DNA of 64,000 bases from Photobacterium swingsii. Its GTDB lineage: Bacteria; Pseudomonadota; Gammaproteobacteria; Enterobacterales; Vibrionaceae. The notes under the pieces are model-generated. The model had not been told where the DNA came from and made no database searches. It was given only the letters and a program-made list of their open reading frames with translations. Shown piece by piece: positions 11,703 to 21,110 of the stretch. The position numbers and the translations under genes were made by a program. Every line of letters begins with the position of its first letter. Position 1 is the stretch's first letter. The stretch is from contig NZ_AP024853.1 of the NCBI RefSeq assembly GCF_024346715.1, positions 310,001 to 374,000 on the forward strand, read 5' to 3'.

Positions 11703-13020
11703 TGCGGCATTAATGGAAAACCTTGAGGGCATGGTTCAATCGGGGAAATGGCAACAACAACAATGGCGTAAAATTGCAGCTGAAGGGCTTCCTATAAACA
11801 AAGACGATGCTTGGAAATACACATCGTTGTCGGGTTTTAAACAACTGCCACTTCACTCTGCGGTATTTCAACCTGTAGAAAATATTTCATATGAAAGCTT
11901 AAGTCTTAACCTTGATGGTTATCGGTTAGTGTTCTTTGATGGGCTATTTTCAGTTCGATGCTCAGATTGGATCCCTAAAATAACCATTACACCTCTCGAT
12001 CGACTATCAGATGTTGAAACGTATGAATTGTCGAAATCTGTTCAACCTGATGCTTTCACTTATCTAACGGATGCCACGGCAACCGGTGGTGTTTTAATTG
12101 AAGTGGACGCAGAGACTGTAATCGATAAGCCCATTTACTTACTGCATATTAGCAGCGGTATGAAGGGGGACGTGTGCAGTTATCGTCATCATATATCGTT
12201 AGGGCGTTTATCGCAGTGTGAGCTGATTGAACATCACATCTCATTGGATCAAGGTGGTGGTGTGACGCTTTCTCGAATGAGTGCCGATGTGGGCAAAGGG
12301 GCACACTTCTATCACACTAAATTAATAGAAGAGGCGCCTTGCCAGCATCATTTTGGGCATAACGATATAGTTGTGGATCGCGATGCTAGTGTTCATTCTC
12401 ATTGTTTGATGTTATCTGGCGTATTGTGCCGTCATCAAACAAGTAGTCATTTACAGGGTGAAAATGGTTTTATCGAAATGAATAGCCTCTCTATGCCAGA
12501 TGATCAACAGACTTTTGATAGTCGAACCTATTTACGGCATCAAGCACCTCATTGTCGCAGTGAACAGCTGCATAAGACAATTGCGAGAGGTGCGTCTAAT
12601 GGGGTGTTTGATGGCATGATCTATGTTGAACCAAGTGCTTTGAAAACAGATGGGCAAATGGATAGCCATAATTTGCTATTGAGTGAATCCGCTCAAGTAA
12701 ATTGTAAGCCTCAGCTAGAGATCTACGCTGATGATGTGAAATGTAGCCATGGCGCAACGACAGGTCAGCTTGATGCTAGACAGGTAGATTATATGCGCGC
12801 AAGAGGGATATCAAAGGACAAAGCGCAACAAATGCTGTTGTTTGCTTTTGCTTCTGAAGTGGCGTTTAAGATCCGTAATGGATGCGTTAAACAACATGTA
12901 TGTGACAAGTTGGTGGGATCTTTATCTCAAGTACGGCCCCATTCTGATAAAAAAGGGTTAGATCCACATCTAATTCCAGAGAAGTTTACAGGCAGATCAC
13001 AAGGTGAATTTTATGTGTGA
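11677..13020 (+). CDS. sufD: SufD, Fe-S scaffold subunit
   Basis: The ~447-residue SufB paralogue completes the SufBC2D scaffold. The N-terminal region has the SufD mark DDAWKYTSLSGF, and the core ends in CSHGATTGQLD with the conserved histidine that pairs with the SufB cysteine at the cluster site. I chose ATG 11677, preceded by GAGG at a workable distance and overlapping sufC by 26 bp; ATG 11713 is an alternative that gives 435 residues and lies 10 bp after the sufC stop. The end overlaps sufS by 8 bp. Confidence 0.92.
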   Translation: MGGSQVKNNAALMENLEGMVQSGKWQQQQWRKIAAEGLPINKDDAWKYTSLSGFKQLPLHSAVFQPVENISYESLSLNLDGYRLVFFDGLFSVRCSDWIPKITITPLDRLSDVETYELSKSVQPDAFTYLTDATATGGVLIEVDAETVIDKPIYLLHISSGMKGDVCSYRHHISLGRLSQCELIEHHISLDQGGGVTLSRMSADVGKGAHFYHTKLIEEAPCQHHFGHNDIVVDRDASVHSHCLMLSGVLCRHQTSSHLQGENGFIEMNSLSMPDDQQTFDSRTYLRHQAPHCRSEQLHKTIARGASNGVFDGMIYVEPSALKTDGQMDSHNLLLSESAQVNCKPQLEIYADDVKCSHGATTGQLDARQVDYMRARGISKDKAQQMLLFAFASEVAFKIRNGCVKQHVCDKLVGSLSQVRPHSDKKGLDPHLIPEKFTGRSQGEFYV

Positions 13021-14245
13021 TCATACGGTAATAAAGAGTCCTTGGGTTGATGATTTTCCTGCATTAAAGACCGAGGTATATCAAAAAACATTGCGTTACC
13101 TCGATACTGCAGCGACGGCGCAAACACCGAATGTTGTGATCGAGAGAATGACACGCTTTTATCAAAATGATTATGCCAGTGTACATCGTGGTATTCATTA
13201 TCTAAGCGCAAAAGCCACGCAAGACATGGAAGATGTTCGTTTACAAGTTTCCGGTTTTATTGGTGCCAATTCGCCGAATAATGTCGTATTTACCAAGGGG
13301 GCGACAGAAGCCATTAACCTTGTTGCTAATAGCTATTTAAGGCCTTTGTTATCGAAGGGCGATGAAATCATAGTAACGGAAATGGAGCACCATGCGAATT
13401 TGGTTCCCTGGCAGCTTTTATCGGCGAGCTGCGGGGTGACGATAAAGGTGTGGCGACTGAATCAAGATAATCGCTTGGAGATGAGGGCGCTTCAATCCTT
13501 AATTACTGCTCGAACACGTTTAATTGCTGTGACTCATGTATCGAACGTACTTGGCACCGTGAATCCAATCAAAGCGATTATTAGCTATGCGCACAATCAC
13601 AATGTTCCCGTCTTAGTTGATGGTGCGCAGGCAGTGATGCACCAAGCTGTTGATGTAACGGGCTTAGACTGTGACTTCTACGTATTTTCAGCACATAAAC
13701 TTTACGGGCCGACTGGTACGGGTGTTCTATATGCGAAAGGGTGTCATCTGGACAATATGGTGCCATGGGAAGGTGGTGGTGCCATGATAGAGCAAGTCAC
13801 TTTACCAAATGGGACGACCTATGGTGAGGCACCATGGCGCTTTGAAGCGGGGACCCCGAATATAGCTGGTATCCTAGGTTTAGGCGCAGCTATTGAGTAT
13901 ATCGAAGCGGTAGGGCTGGAAAAAATTGCCCAGTATGAACGCCAAGTGATGACGTATTTGCTCGATTGTCTTGTGCAAGTGGATGACATTGAAATTTATG
14001 GCTGCGATGATAGCCGTGAAGGAGTCGTTGCTTTTAATTTGACAGGACACCATGCATTTGATGTCGGGGCGTTTCTCGATCGATATGGTGTTGCGATACG
14101 CACAGGTCATCATTGCGCTATGCCATTAATTGAAAAGTTAGGCCAAAGTGCGGTTTGTCGAGCCTCAATTGGCATGTATACACAATCATCGGATATTGAT
14201 GTCTTAGTGCAAGGTTTGCGCAGAATTACTCAGCTCTTAAGGTAA
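13013..14245 (+). CDS. sufS: SufS, cysteine desulfurase
   Basis: The 410-residue PLP enzyme takes sulfur from cysteine for cluster assembly. The PLP lysine is in FSAHKLYGPTG (about residue 226) and the persulfide cysteine is in RTGHHCAMPL (about 366). The short RTGHHC active-site loop is that of group II (SufS) enzymes, which need SufE. ATG 13013 has AAGGTG 6 bp upstream and overlaps the sufD stop, so coupling is likely; a GTG three codons earlier is less convincing. sufE follows after 4 bp. Confidence 0.96.
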   Translation: MCDHTVIKSPWVDDFPALKTEVYQKTLRYLDTAATAQTPNVVIERMTRFYQNDYASVHRGIHYLSAKATQDMEDVRLQVSGFIGANSPNNVVFTKGATEAINLVANSYLRPLLSKGDEIIVTEMEHHANLVPWQLLSASCGVTIKVWRLNQDNRLEMRALQSLITARTRLIAVTHVSNVLGTVNPIKAIISYAHNHNVPVLVDGAQAVMHQAVDVTGLDCDFYVFSAHKLYGPTGTGVLYAKGCHLDNMVPWEGGGAMIEQVTLPNGTTYGEAPWRFEAGTPNIAGILGLGAAIEYIEAVGLEKIAQYERQVMTYLLDCLVQVDDIEIYGCDDSREGVVAFNLTGHHAFDVGAFLDRYGVAIRTGHHCAMPLIEKLGQSAVCRASIGMYTQSSDIDVLVQGLRRITQLLR

Positions 14246-14249
14246 ATAC

Positions 14250-14669
14250 ATGACACCAGAAAAATTGGCTAACAACTTCAATCGTTGTTGTGACTGGGAA
14301 GAGCGTTATTTGTATTTGATTGAGCTCGGAGAGCGTTTACCGAGTTACCCAGATGCAAAGATGACAGCGAAGTATATCGTCAAGGGGTGCCAGAGTAAGG
14401 TATGGCTCGATCTGAGCTGTGACATAGAATCAGGAACCTTGATCTTTTTAGCCACCAGTGATGCAGCCATAGTCAAAGGCCTACTTGCTTTGCTTAGAGT
14501 TGCTTATCACGGTAAGCAGCCCCATGAGGTACGACTTTTCGATATTCAAGCTTGGTTTGAGGCACTGGAACTAAAATCTCACCTCACTCCTGGAAGAACA
14601 CAAGGGCTAGACGCTATTGTGAAACAAGTACATGAAAAGCTAGTAACAGACGAAGTACTTGTTAGTTAA
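14250..14669 (+). CDS. sufE: SufE, sulfur acceptor for SufS
   Basis: The 139-residue protein accepts sulfane sulfur from SufS on the cysteine in YIVKGCQSKVWL (about residue 50) and passes it to SufB. The pattern DWEERYLYLIELGERLP at the N-terminus and LTPGRTQGLDAI near the C-terminus are family blocks. It is the last gene of the suf operon. No clear hairpin terminator follows within 160 bp. Confidence 0.95.
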   Translation: MTPEKLANNFNRCCDWEERYLYLIELGERLPSYPDAKMTAKYIVKGCQSKVWLDLSCDIESGTLIFLATSDAAIVKGLLALLRVAYHGKQPHEVRLFDIQAWFEALELKSHLTPGRTQGLDAIVKQVHEKLVTDEVLVS

Positions 14670-14834
14670 TTGGTTGTATGACGCGCTTGGTATCGCCTAA
14701 CAAGCTATAAAATAGTGAGATAACAAGGGGAGTTATACCAATTCTGACTTAGTTAGAGATAAACGGTATTTTTTACTTCCTGATTCTTTTTCAATAATGA
14801 AGGACGAACTAGAAAAAGAAGTAGGGAAAAATCT

Positions 14835-15056
14835 ATGTATAAAGGGATCGGGTTGGTTATTGCGTTAGTGGGGGCGTCGCTGCTGACCTCAGGCATTTAT
14901 AGTGCCGTATTAGATTTGATCGCTTTTGTTGTATTAGTTTATATGGGGCTCAACCACAAACAATATCACCGAGGAAAACAAACCAAAGAGCAGGAAGCTC
15001 ATTTGGCATTTAATGTGAAGAAGCAGAGGAATGACAAACTCGATATTACGCCTTAG
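14835..15056 (+). CDS. Small membrane protein of unknown function
   Basis: The 73-residue protein has two short hydrophobic stretches (about residues 5-20 and 22-43) forming one or two membrane helices, then a basic, hydrophilic tail rich in Lys, Gln and His. GTAGGG lies 9 bp before the ATG. It is separated by 165 bp from sufE, so it is probably its own transcription unit. I recognise no family; the coding call rests on the RBS, composition and helix-plus-basic-tail pattern. Confidence 0.55.
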   Translation: MYKGIGLVIALVGASLLTSGIYSAVLDLIAFVVLVYMGLNHKQYHRGKQTKEQEAHLAFNVKKQRNDKLDITP

Positions 15057-15126
15057 AGCTGTTTACGAACTAACGCGTATATCATTGTCGGCAATCTGCT
15101 TTACACCTATTGAGGCGTAAAGTTAT

Positions 15127-15165
15127 CCCTTAATGAATGCTACACATGATAGCGTTCAGTAAGGG
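15127..15165. terminator. Long imperfect hairpin between convergent genes
   Basis: CCCTTAATGAATGCTA and TAGCGTTCAGTAAGGG pair with one mismatch and one wobble around a 7-nt loop. There is no T-run, so it is only a possible terminator for the convergent genes on either side. Confidence 0.45.
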
Positions 15166-15180
15166 GCAGTACGTTAAATC

Positions 15181-15945
15181 TTAGCGTTTCACACAAACAA
15201 AAATGGCGTTGCCCGCGTTATCGCCCACTGGAATGATCTTGTCATAGTCATGCTCAAACACATGAACATCAAAGTAAGGCATCAGCAATGCTTTTAACTC
15301 ATCAAAACCTACCGCAACCATAGGGTGTTCATCTTGCCAAGATTGAGTAACTTGTTCGGTTGTTTTCTCAATGCTCAATTTAAGCGATTGTTTTTCGCCT
15401 TCACCGCTGTAGTGCCAGCCAGAGCTAAACACAAATTCGCTGTCATCGAAGTGTGTGGAGTGGCGAACAAAAGACGCATTATTGATTTTGTTTTTCTCTA
15501 CAGAGTTAAAACAAAAAACACCGCCGTCTTTTAATGCCTTATGCACACTTGCAATGCAGCCTTTTAAGTTTTCAATACCACCGCTGTAATGGATGGAATA
15601 CAAAAAACAGGTAATGAGATCAAGTGGTTCTTCTACCGTAAAATCACACATATTCCCTAGCGTGAACTCTGCTTCAGGACAGCGAACTTGAGCCATGTCT
15701 AGCATGGGCTGATTAATATCGAGTCCACGACTTTGGTAGCCATAGTCAATAAAGTAGCGTACATGCGGGCCCGTACCACAGGCGAGATCAAGGTGCGTAT
15801 TTCCCTCGTTACCAAAGAGTTGGTGGAGTCGACGAACATAATGACTTTGTGCTTCGTAACCGATGTCTGCACACATCAAATCGTAGTAAGAAGATAAGTC
15901 GGTGTATAAAGCATTAGAAGACGTGGTTACTGCCTGCATTGTCAC
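15181..15945 (-). CDS. Class I SAM-dependent methyltransferase
   Basis: The 254-residue protein has a Rossmann methyltransferase core. Motif I is THLDLACGTGPHVRYF (about 53-68), the acidic residue follows in RGLDINQPML, and the motif IV region is DLITCFLYSIHYSG. N-terminal YYDLMCADIGYE resembles the small-molecule methyltransferases of the methyltransf_25/11 group. Substrate unknown. The gene stands alone between a hairpin and a ~300-bp intergenic region, so context gives no hint. Confidence 0.8.
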   Translation of the reverse strand: MTMQAVTTSSNALYTDLSSYYDLMCADIGYEAQSHYVRRLHQLFGNEGNTHLDLACGTGPHVRYFIDYGYQSRGLDINQPMLDMAQVRCPEAEFTLGNMCDFTVEEPLDLITCFLYSIHYSGGIENLKGCIASVHKALKDGGVFCFNSVEKNKINNASFVRHSTHFDDSEFVFSSGWHYSGEGEKQSLKLSIEKTTEQVTQSWQDEHPMVAVGFDELKALLMPYFDVHVFEHDYDKIIPVGDNAGNAIFVCVKR

Positions 15946-16249
15946 AAATCGCGTTTTTGGTCGGTAATGGGAGGCGAATACTAGGGAAAAAGCACCCCGT
16001 TGCGAAGCGTATAATTTTCATCGTTACGATGAGTGATTTTAATTAAAGTTAGAGGTGAGAGTGGCCAACAATTCGCAAATAAAACTCAAGGGAATGACAA
16101 AAAGCGTGAGATAACATTTTATAAAAGATGGGTTCGAAAGGCGGATGCTGCAGGTGAATTTTGAGGTGAAATGGTGAGGATTAAAAGCAAGGAATAAAAA
16201 ACGAGAACACATGCTCTCGTTTTTATAGATAGTGTGAACGGCTCTTTGA
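15946..16249. other. Intergenic region upstream of methyltransferase, downstream of YeiH gene
   Basis: Both flanking genes are on the minus strand. The stretch holds the yeiH terminator at 16196-16223 and presumably the promoter of the methyltransferase. I see no open frame or RNA gene in it. Confidence 0.5.
16196..16223. terminator. Rho-independent terminator after yeiH
   Basis: AAAAACGAGA and TCTCGTTTTT form a stem around ACACATGC, with T-runs on both strands. On the minus strand it ends the yeiH-type gene. Confidence 0.8.
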
Positions 16250-17194
16250 TTAGCTCATCAAGATGTAAGTTAACGATGAACCGCCAATCGCAATCCAGAG
16301 CAAAATACCTAATACAAGTGGTTTAGCACCTGATGCACGTAGTTTTTGCACCGTAATGCCAGAACCAATTAAGAACAAACACACGACAAGTAAACGCTTT
16401 GATGCCAAGAATATTAAGCTGTAGAGATCGCCAAGTTGTGGCAGTAGGTGTGCAATAGCGATGGCGACACAATAAAACACAATGAAATAAGGAATGGCAA
16501 TCTTCTTACTGTCGCCTTTGAACATTAGCGCACTCAAAAAGGCAATTGGAATAATCCACAGTGCTCGAGCAAGCTTTAATGTTGTTGCTGTTTTTAATGC
16601 TTCATCGCCATATGCTCCCGCTGCACCTACCACAGAAGATGTATCGTGAATTGCGATAGCAGCCCAAGTACCAAAAGCGTGTTGGCTCATTTCAAATAAA
16701 TGACCAATAGCAGGGAAAATAAATAGCGCCACAGAGTTGAGCACAAACACAGTCGCCAGTGCTAATGAAATTTGTTCATCTTTTGCGTTAATGGCTGGCG
16801 CAACTGCGGCGATAGCACTACCACCACAAATTGCAGTACCTGAGGCAATCAGGTGACCTGTTTTCACATCGAGTTTGAACAAGCGGGTCAGTATAGTTCC
16901 TAAAATTAAGGTACAGAATATAGATGAAACAATAATCCCTAAACCTTGTTGGCTTGCGGTAATTGCCTCGCTTAAATTGATACCAAAGCCTAAGCCTACA
17001 ATTGAGTAGGCTAGTAGCTTTTTAGTAAAACTAGCCAGATTAAGCTTTTCGGGAATTAAGCCAAGACTCGCGAGTGTAAAGCCCAAAATAAGCGCAACAG
17101 GCGAGCTAACAATAGGGAGAAAGCATACAAGGGCTATTAAATAAAAAGGAAGATCAGCTTTATGAAAAGCAAAAGGTTTTTTAGCAAATTGCAT
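16250..17194 (-). CDS. yeiH: YeiH/UPF0324-family putative sulfate exporter
   Basis: The 314-residue polytopic inner-membrane protein has about nine or ten hydrophobic segments. The family signature [17 protein letters not shown] (about 112-128) is intact, as is [14 protein letters not shown]. YeiH proteins (PF03601) have been annotated as sulfate exporters, but a firm substrate is not established for most. The gene stands alone; a LysR regulator, common beside yeiH, is not adjacent. A 5'-to-3' hairpin terminator follows the stop. Confidence is high for the family, low for the transported ion. Confidence 0.88.
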   Translation of the reverse strand: MQFAKKPFAFHKADLPFYLIALVCFLPIVSSPVALILGFTLASLGLIPEKLNLASFTKKLLAYSIVGLGFGINLSEAITASQQGLGIIVSSIFCTLILGTILTRLFKLDVKTGHLIASGTAICGGSAIAAVAPAINAKDEQISLALATVFVLNSVALFIFPAIGHLFEMSQHAFGTWAAIAIHDTSSVVGAAGAYGDEALKTATTLKLARALWIIPIAFLSALMFKGDSKKIAIPYFIVFYCVAIAIAHLLPQLGDLYSLIFLASKRLLVVCLFLIGSGITVQKLRASGAKPLVLGILLWIAIGGSSLTYILMS

Positions 17195-17569
17195 GAGTGA
17201 ATTTATGTAGGGTGAGAATAATGAGGGAGTATACGTGAGTCGTAAGTTTTCGTTGAGTTAAATAAATTGATGCTAGGGTTAAGAAAAACTTAACCTTCGT
17301 AAGTCAGGGAGGCGTAAATGGAATACTTTAAGCTGTAGTGGTCGTTATGGTGTTGTTAACTCTTTGTGGTTAGTGACCTTGTATTTATTTAGGAAGATGA
17401 AGATAAAATCATAAATTTGATTCAAAAAACTAGCAATTATGGTTTTTTTGTTGCATTGTTTTTAAAGATTAAAGGGTAAATTTTATATTTTTCAATGGGT
17501 TATTCTAATTCAGAATGTGGTGTTGTTTTATTGGTATGATACCGATTGCACTGGATTAAAAGGAATATT
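17195..17569. other. Divergent intergenic region with an inverted repeat
   Basis: This AT-rich stretch separates yeiH (-) from the kinase gene (+). GGTTAAG-N5-CTTAACC at 17277-17295 is a perfect 7-bp inverted repeat that could be an operator. No other gene-like feature is visible. Confidence 0.5.
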
Positions 17570-18457
17570 ATGAATCAGCAACAATTAGAACGCATTGCGT
17601 CTGATACGTTTCAAAAGTTGTTTGGGTTGCGAGCTTCATTTGTTCAAACTGAGCTGACATTTTATGGATGTGTTGTATTCCTTGCGACAGATAAACAAAA
17701 AGCTGTCATCAAATTTTCAAAAGAAATTGGCCGGTTGGCTAAAGAGATTCAAGGGCTTGAGCGCTTAAATAAAATCCTTGATTGCCCGGTTCCTGCTATT
17801 TACTTTTATGGCCGTGATGAAGGGTATGATTATTTGGTCTTAGAGTGGTTAGATGGTCGATCTGCCCATGAGCTTCCGCTGGACAAAAAAGCCATCGCGA
17901 CATTTGGTGAACACTACACTGATGTTTTACTCGCGTTACATGAATGCAGCCATGAACAAGGCTTTGAACTTGATGATCACACTTTTTCTCCAAGGCTAAT
18001 TGATGCTTTTGAACACTGGATGTATCCCGTTTACCGCTATTTAATGAGTGCAGCATCCCCATTTTCTCGCCAACTAAAAGATGATTTTGCCAGTCTATGG
18101 GAGTCACGAGCGCAAGTTTTAGCACCTATAAACCAAGGTTCATCGTTAGTGCATGATGATTGCCATATAGGTAATGTCTTATTTGACCCCAAAACTTATA
18201 AAGTCGCTGCTTTGATCGACCCTTGCGATGTTGGCTTTAAGCACCGTGAGTTTGATCTGTTTCACTTATACGATGTTCGCCCAGATTTAAAGCTAGCTGA
18301 CATGTACATTAAGAAAGCCAAACTTGCAGACGGCTACCAAGCTAGACGCTGGTTTCTCAGTTTGTGGGATGACGCAAAGCATAGCCGTAATATTGGTTGG
18401 TACGATGAAGAGTGGATCAGCCATAAGTTTGAGCGTTATGGCCAAGAATGTGCTTAA
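17570..18457 (+). CDS. APH-fold (aminoglycoside/choline kinase-like) phosphotransferase
   Basis: The 295-residue protein has a protein-kinase-like fold. The catalytic loop is LVHDDCHIGNVLF (about 196-208, HxDxxxxN type) and the metal-binding aspartates are in ALIDPCDVGFKHREFDLF. An ATP-site lysine is plausible in KAVIKFSKE. Such enzymes phosphorylate small molecules including aminoglycosides, fructosamines or choline-like substrates. ATG 17570 is chosen because AAAAGGAA sits 6-7 bp upstream; the open frame extends 8 codons further. It stands alone, so no substrate can be inferred, and it should not be assumed to give antibiotic resistance. Confidence 0.82.
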   Translation: MNQQQLERIASDTFQKLFGLRASFVQTELTFYGCVVFLATDKQKAVIKFSKEIGRLAKEIQGLERLNKILDCPVPAIYFYGRDEGYDYLVLEWLDGRSAHELPLDKKAIATFGEHYTDVLLALHECSHEQGFELDDHTFSPRLIDAFEHWMYPVYRYLMSAASPFSRQLKDDFASLWESRAQVLAPINQGSSLVHDDCHIGNVLFDPKTYKVAALIDPCDVGFKHREFDLFHLYDVRPDLKLADMYIKKAKLADGYQARRWFLSLWDDAKHSRNIGWYDEEWISHKFERYGQECA

Positions 18458-18545
18458 TGCGACATTCTGTTATATGTGGGTTGGTGTTGAACGCTTATCA
18501 CGCATATTATTGAAATAATACCAAAATAAAAATAGGTGTAAGTGA

Positions 18546-19163
18546 ATGAAAAAAGTCGCGGTAGGTCTTTTTGCTATTTTACTCGCAGGGTGTGCACAGC
18601 AACAAGCGATACAAGAACCAGTAAAACCTATACCTGAAACAGAAAAGCCGGCAGATGTTAAGCCGACAGACCCAGATCTAAAACCTGAGATAGCACCAGA
18701 GATCAAGCCAGAGGTGAAACCAGACGTTAAGCCTGAGGTAAAACCAAAGCCGAAACCAAAACCTAAGCCAGTGACTACAACGAAAGACGGTAAGTTGATT
18801 TTGGGCGCGCAAGAGTTTGTGTGGTTGGGTGCAGCAAAAGCACATGTAAAGGTAACGGTTGATAGTAAAGCCAAAATGTCTACGATTGGTGTCTCAGATA
18901 TTCAAGAGTTTGAGCGAGATGGGAAAGATTGGGTGAAAATCAAAGCGGGTAAAGAAGAAGTTGAATTACCTGTAGAGCGTTGGGTTAAAAGTAATAAAGA
19001 GCGCTTGCCTGTTGTTAAAGTACGAACACGCTTAGCTGATTTAAATGAACAAACCGAGTTCATATTGGTGAAAGGTAAGGGGGTTGTACTGGGTGAGAAC
19101 TTTACACGTGATGTTGCTGTAATTGACGCAAAACGTAAGTTTGTGCAGCCTAAATCGAAATAG
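18546..19163 (+). CDS. Lipoprotein with Pro/Lys linker and RimB/ATP-dependent-zinc-protease-like domain
   Basis: The 205-residue protein has a lipobox LLAGC (Cys at 17), then a Pro-Lys-Glu/Asp-rich linker (about 22-75, KPEVKPDVKPEVKP-type repeats), then a compact domain (about 78-200). That domain resembles PF05618 (retropepsin-like 'ATP-dependent zinc protease'): LGAQEFVWLG, then VTVDSKAKMSTI, then EFERDGKDWVKI. The usual catalytic DTGA reads DSKA here, so the Asp is kept but the Thr-Gly is lost. The linker could span peptidoglycan. It is probably monocistronic, with a terminator at 19176. Function is inferred only. Confidence 0.72.
   Translation: MKKVAVGLFAILLAGCAQQQAIQEPVKPIPETEKPADVKPTDPDLKPEIAPEIKPEVKPDVKPEVKPKPKPKPKPVTTTKDGKLILGAQEFVWLGAAKAHVKVTVDSKAKMSTIGVSDIQEFERDGKDWVKIKAGKEEVELPVERWVKSNKERLPVVKVRTRLADLNEQTEFILVKGKGVVLGENFTRDVAVIDAKRKFVQPKSK
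18655..18775 (+). repeat. Degenerate tandem repeat encoding KPEV/KPKP units
   Basis: Imperfect repeats of about 12 bp, then 6-bp AAACCNAAG-like units, encode the proline-lysine linker of the lipoprotein. Such repeats can change length by slippage. Confidence 0.6.
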
Positions 19164-19175
19164 TCGTTTTTAAGC

Positions 19176-19200
19176 AAAAAGAGCTCTGTGAGCTCTTTTT
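19176..19200. terminator. Bidirectional rho-independent terminator
   Basis: AAAAAGAGCTC, TGT-like loop and GAGCTCTTTTT make a perfect stem with T-runs on both strands between two convergent genes. Confidence 0.85.
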
Positions 19201-19236
19201 CATTTTTGGCTTTAAGCAACAGCTTGGAACTGAGGA

Positions 19237-19728
19237 TTAAAATGTAAAGGTCATGGCGATATTGAGATTTGGAGACAAATCATGCGGGATAAAAGTGGTG
19301 GATGATCTGAAAGTATTGAGATCGCCACCTGCACGTAAGCCTATATTAGGAGTAACTTGGAAAATATACGATGCCCCAATACTAACGCCTTTACTTGCTT
19401 TCGTTTCTTCATTCCCTGATCGATTTTTTTTACCGTCGTAATCGGCTAATCCCAATTCAATTTGTAAGCCATGAATTTTAGAGGCTCCGAACATGTGTTG
19501 AGCCCCGATACGGTAGGTATCCAACCTTTCATCGTAGTTGAATTTATTATATTCAGTGCGGCTGTAGCTAACAAAGACAGCATCGAAACCTAAAGTGTCA
19601 GTTAAGCCTGCCTGTAAACCAAACCCGTTGTATGCTCCAATTTTAACTTCCGGTGAAAGGTGAATGTCTGCCAGCGTAGGTGTGCTGCTTAATGCTGAAA
19701 GCGTAAGCGCAAGGACGAGTTTTTTCAT
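19237..19728 (-). CDS. Small outer-membrane beta-barrel protein
   Basis: The 163-residue protein has a Sec signal peptide (about 1-20, ending PTLADI). The mature part shows alternating hydrophobic/aromatic strands (GIGAYNGFGLQAGL-like segments, FDAVFVSYSR, YRIGAQHMFG, GLQIELGLADY, VSIGASYIF, NIGLRAGGDL) and ends in Phe (MTFTF), the usual barrel-assembly signal. By size it is an eight-strand barrel of the OmpX/OmpA-barrel class. I do not recognise a specific family. It ends at the shared terminator with the lipoprotein gene. Confidence 0.72.
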   Translation of the reverse strand: MKKLVLALTLSALSSTPTLADIHLSPEVKIGAYNGFGLQAGLTDTLGFDAVFVSYSRTEYNKFNYDERLDTYRIGAQHMFGASKIHGLQIELGLADYDGKKNRSGNEETKASKGVSIGASYIFQVTPNIGLRAGGDLNTFRSSTTFIPHDLSPNLNIAMTFTF

Positions 19729-20027
19729 TATTTACTCACTATATGTAATTCAGTACATTTTTTTTAATGCAATAGATATAAAGCCTCCTTGCTTCATACG
19801 GTTTCTGCTCATGGCTATATTTTGATGAGATTATTTTAATCAGGGGTTAGTGCTGCGACTAATTAGCTATGGTTATGAGTGTGTTGAATGAAATTAATCA
19901 GACGTAAACTTTATTTTATTTGCATGAAGTGAATAGTAATCACAGATTACACATTGTGTAAAAGCTCTCAGTTCATAGGTTTGGTAATCTGCCGATCTCT
20001 TTATATTGCGCCTGAAAATAAACTTTT

Positions 20028-20963
20028 ATGAAATTGTCCCAATTAAATGCTTTCCGTGCCATTGTCGAATGCCAGACGGTGACTGCAGCTGCTGAACGCC
20101 TTAACTTAAGCCAGCCTGCTGTGAGTAGAGTCTTAGCGGGATTAGAAGATAGATTGGGCTTTAAGCTATTCACGCGGCAACGTAACCGATTGATATTGAG
20201 TGATGAAGGGCAAGCTTTTTATTTAGAGGTAGCGAAAGTCTTTGATGCCGTGTCAGGTCTGGATAATGCAGCTGATTCGATTCGGTCACATCATTTCGGT
20301 ACCCTGAATATTGCAGCTATGCCATTATTATCCAATGCATTTCTCCCTCGTATTCTTGCGAGTTTTTTAAAACAATCTCAACAGTTAAAAGTGGGTTTTA
20401 AAACTTACCGTTCTGAAGATGTGATGCGTCGAGTACAAAGCCAAACAACAGATATTGGTTTTGCTTTTATTGACGAACCACTCGCGGGAGTGAAAGCGCA
20501 GCGTGTGGAGTGTGAATGTGTGTGTTTATTACCCAGTGACTCTCCGCTAGCGAAAAGAAACTGCATTGATATTTATGACATTGCTGATCAGGTGGTGATC
20601 CGCCATGAGAAGGATATTACTCAGCGACGTATAGATGCCCTATTAAGACGCTATGGTTTATCCACTATAGAACATATTGAAGTGTCATTGGCAAGTACGG
20701 CTGCAGCACTTGTCCGTGAGGGAATAGGTATCGCAATAACTGATCCTTTTACGGCACATATGGCAAGTGAACATCCAGCGGTCGTAATGCGGCCACTTGT
20801 GTTTGGATTACCGTTTGAATTCGATATTTTATACCCAGCTTTAAAACCGATTCATCGTCACGCCGAACATTTCATTGAACAATTTTTACTACTTGCTGAT
20901 GAAATGAATATTTACCTTAAAATTGGCCCAATGCGCGATCTCGATATTAGCGATAATGTGTAA
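20028..20963 (+). CDS. LysR-family regulator, probably of the adjacent opine-type operon
   Basis: The 311-residue regulator has a winged HTH (residues 1-60: LNAFRAIVECQTVTAAAERLNLSQPAVSRVLAGLE) and a periplasmic-binding-protein-like effector domain (about 90-300). The HTH and overall length resemble OccR/NocR-type regulators of opine catabolism, and the next genes encode an opine-dehydrogenase-family enzyme and a carrier. It is on the same strand, 193 bp upstream, so it may autoregulate or control that operon from the intergenic region. The Shine-Dalgarno is weak. The effector is unknown. Confidence 0.85.
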   Translation: MKLSQLNAFRAIVECQTVTAAAERLNLSQPAVSRVLAGLEDRLGFKLFTRQRNRLILSDEGQAFYLEVAKVFDAVSGLDNAADSIRSHHFGTLNIAAMPLLSNAFLPRILASFLKQSQQLKVGFKTYRSEDVMRRVQSQTTDIGFAFIDEPLAGVKAQRVECECVCLLPSDSPLAKRNCIDIYDIADQVVIRHEKDITQRRIDALLRRYGLSTIEHIEVSLASTAAALVREGIGIAITDPFTAHMASEHPAVVMRPLVFGLPFEFDILYPALKPIHRHAEHFIEQFLLLADEMNIYLKIGPMRDLDISDNV

Positions 20964-21110
20964 AGTCACATTATTGCTGGGTTTCGGTAATAGCGGGGGG
21001 TGAATGTTAAAGTGTAATTTATCAGTTGCTTAGGTGTGCTTTATTGAGTAACTATTACTTTTTTGCATACCAGTAGTAAAGTGATGCATTGGCGAGAAGC
21101 ACGAAGAATT

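Noticed and set aside
17570..18457. Aminoglycoside resistance gene
   Set aside because: Only the general APH fold and catalytic motif are visible; nothing ties it to a resistance family and there is no mobile context.
18655..18775. CRISPR-like or satellite repeat
   Set aside because: The repeats are short, in frame and explained by the Pro/Lys/Glu linker of the lipoprotein.
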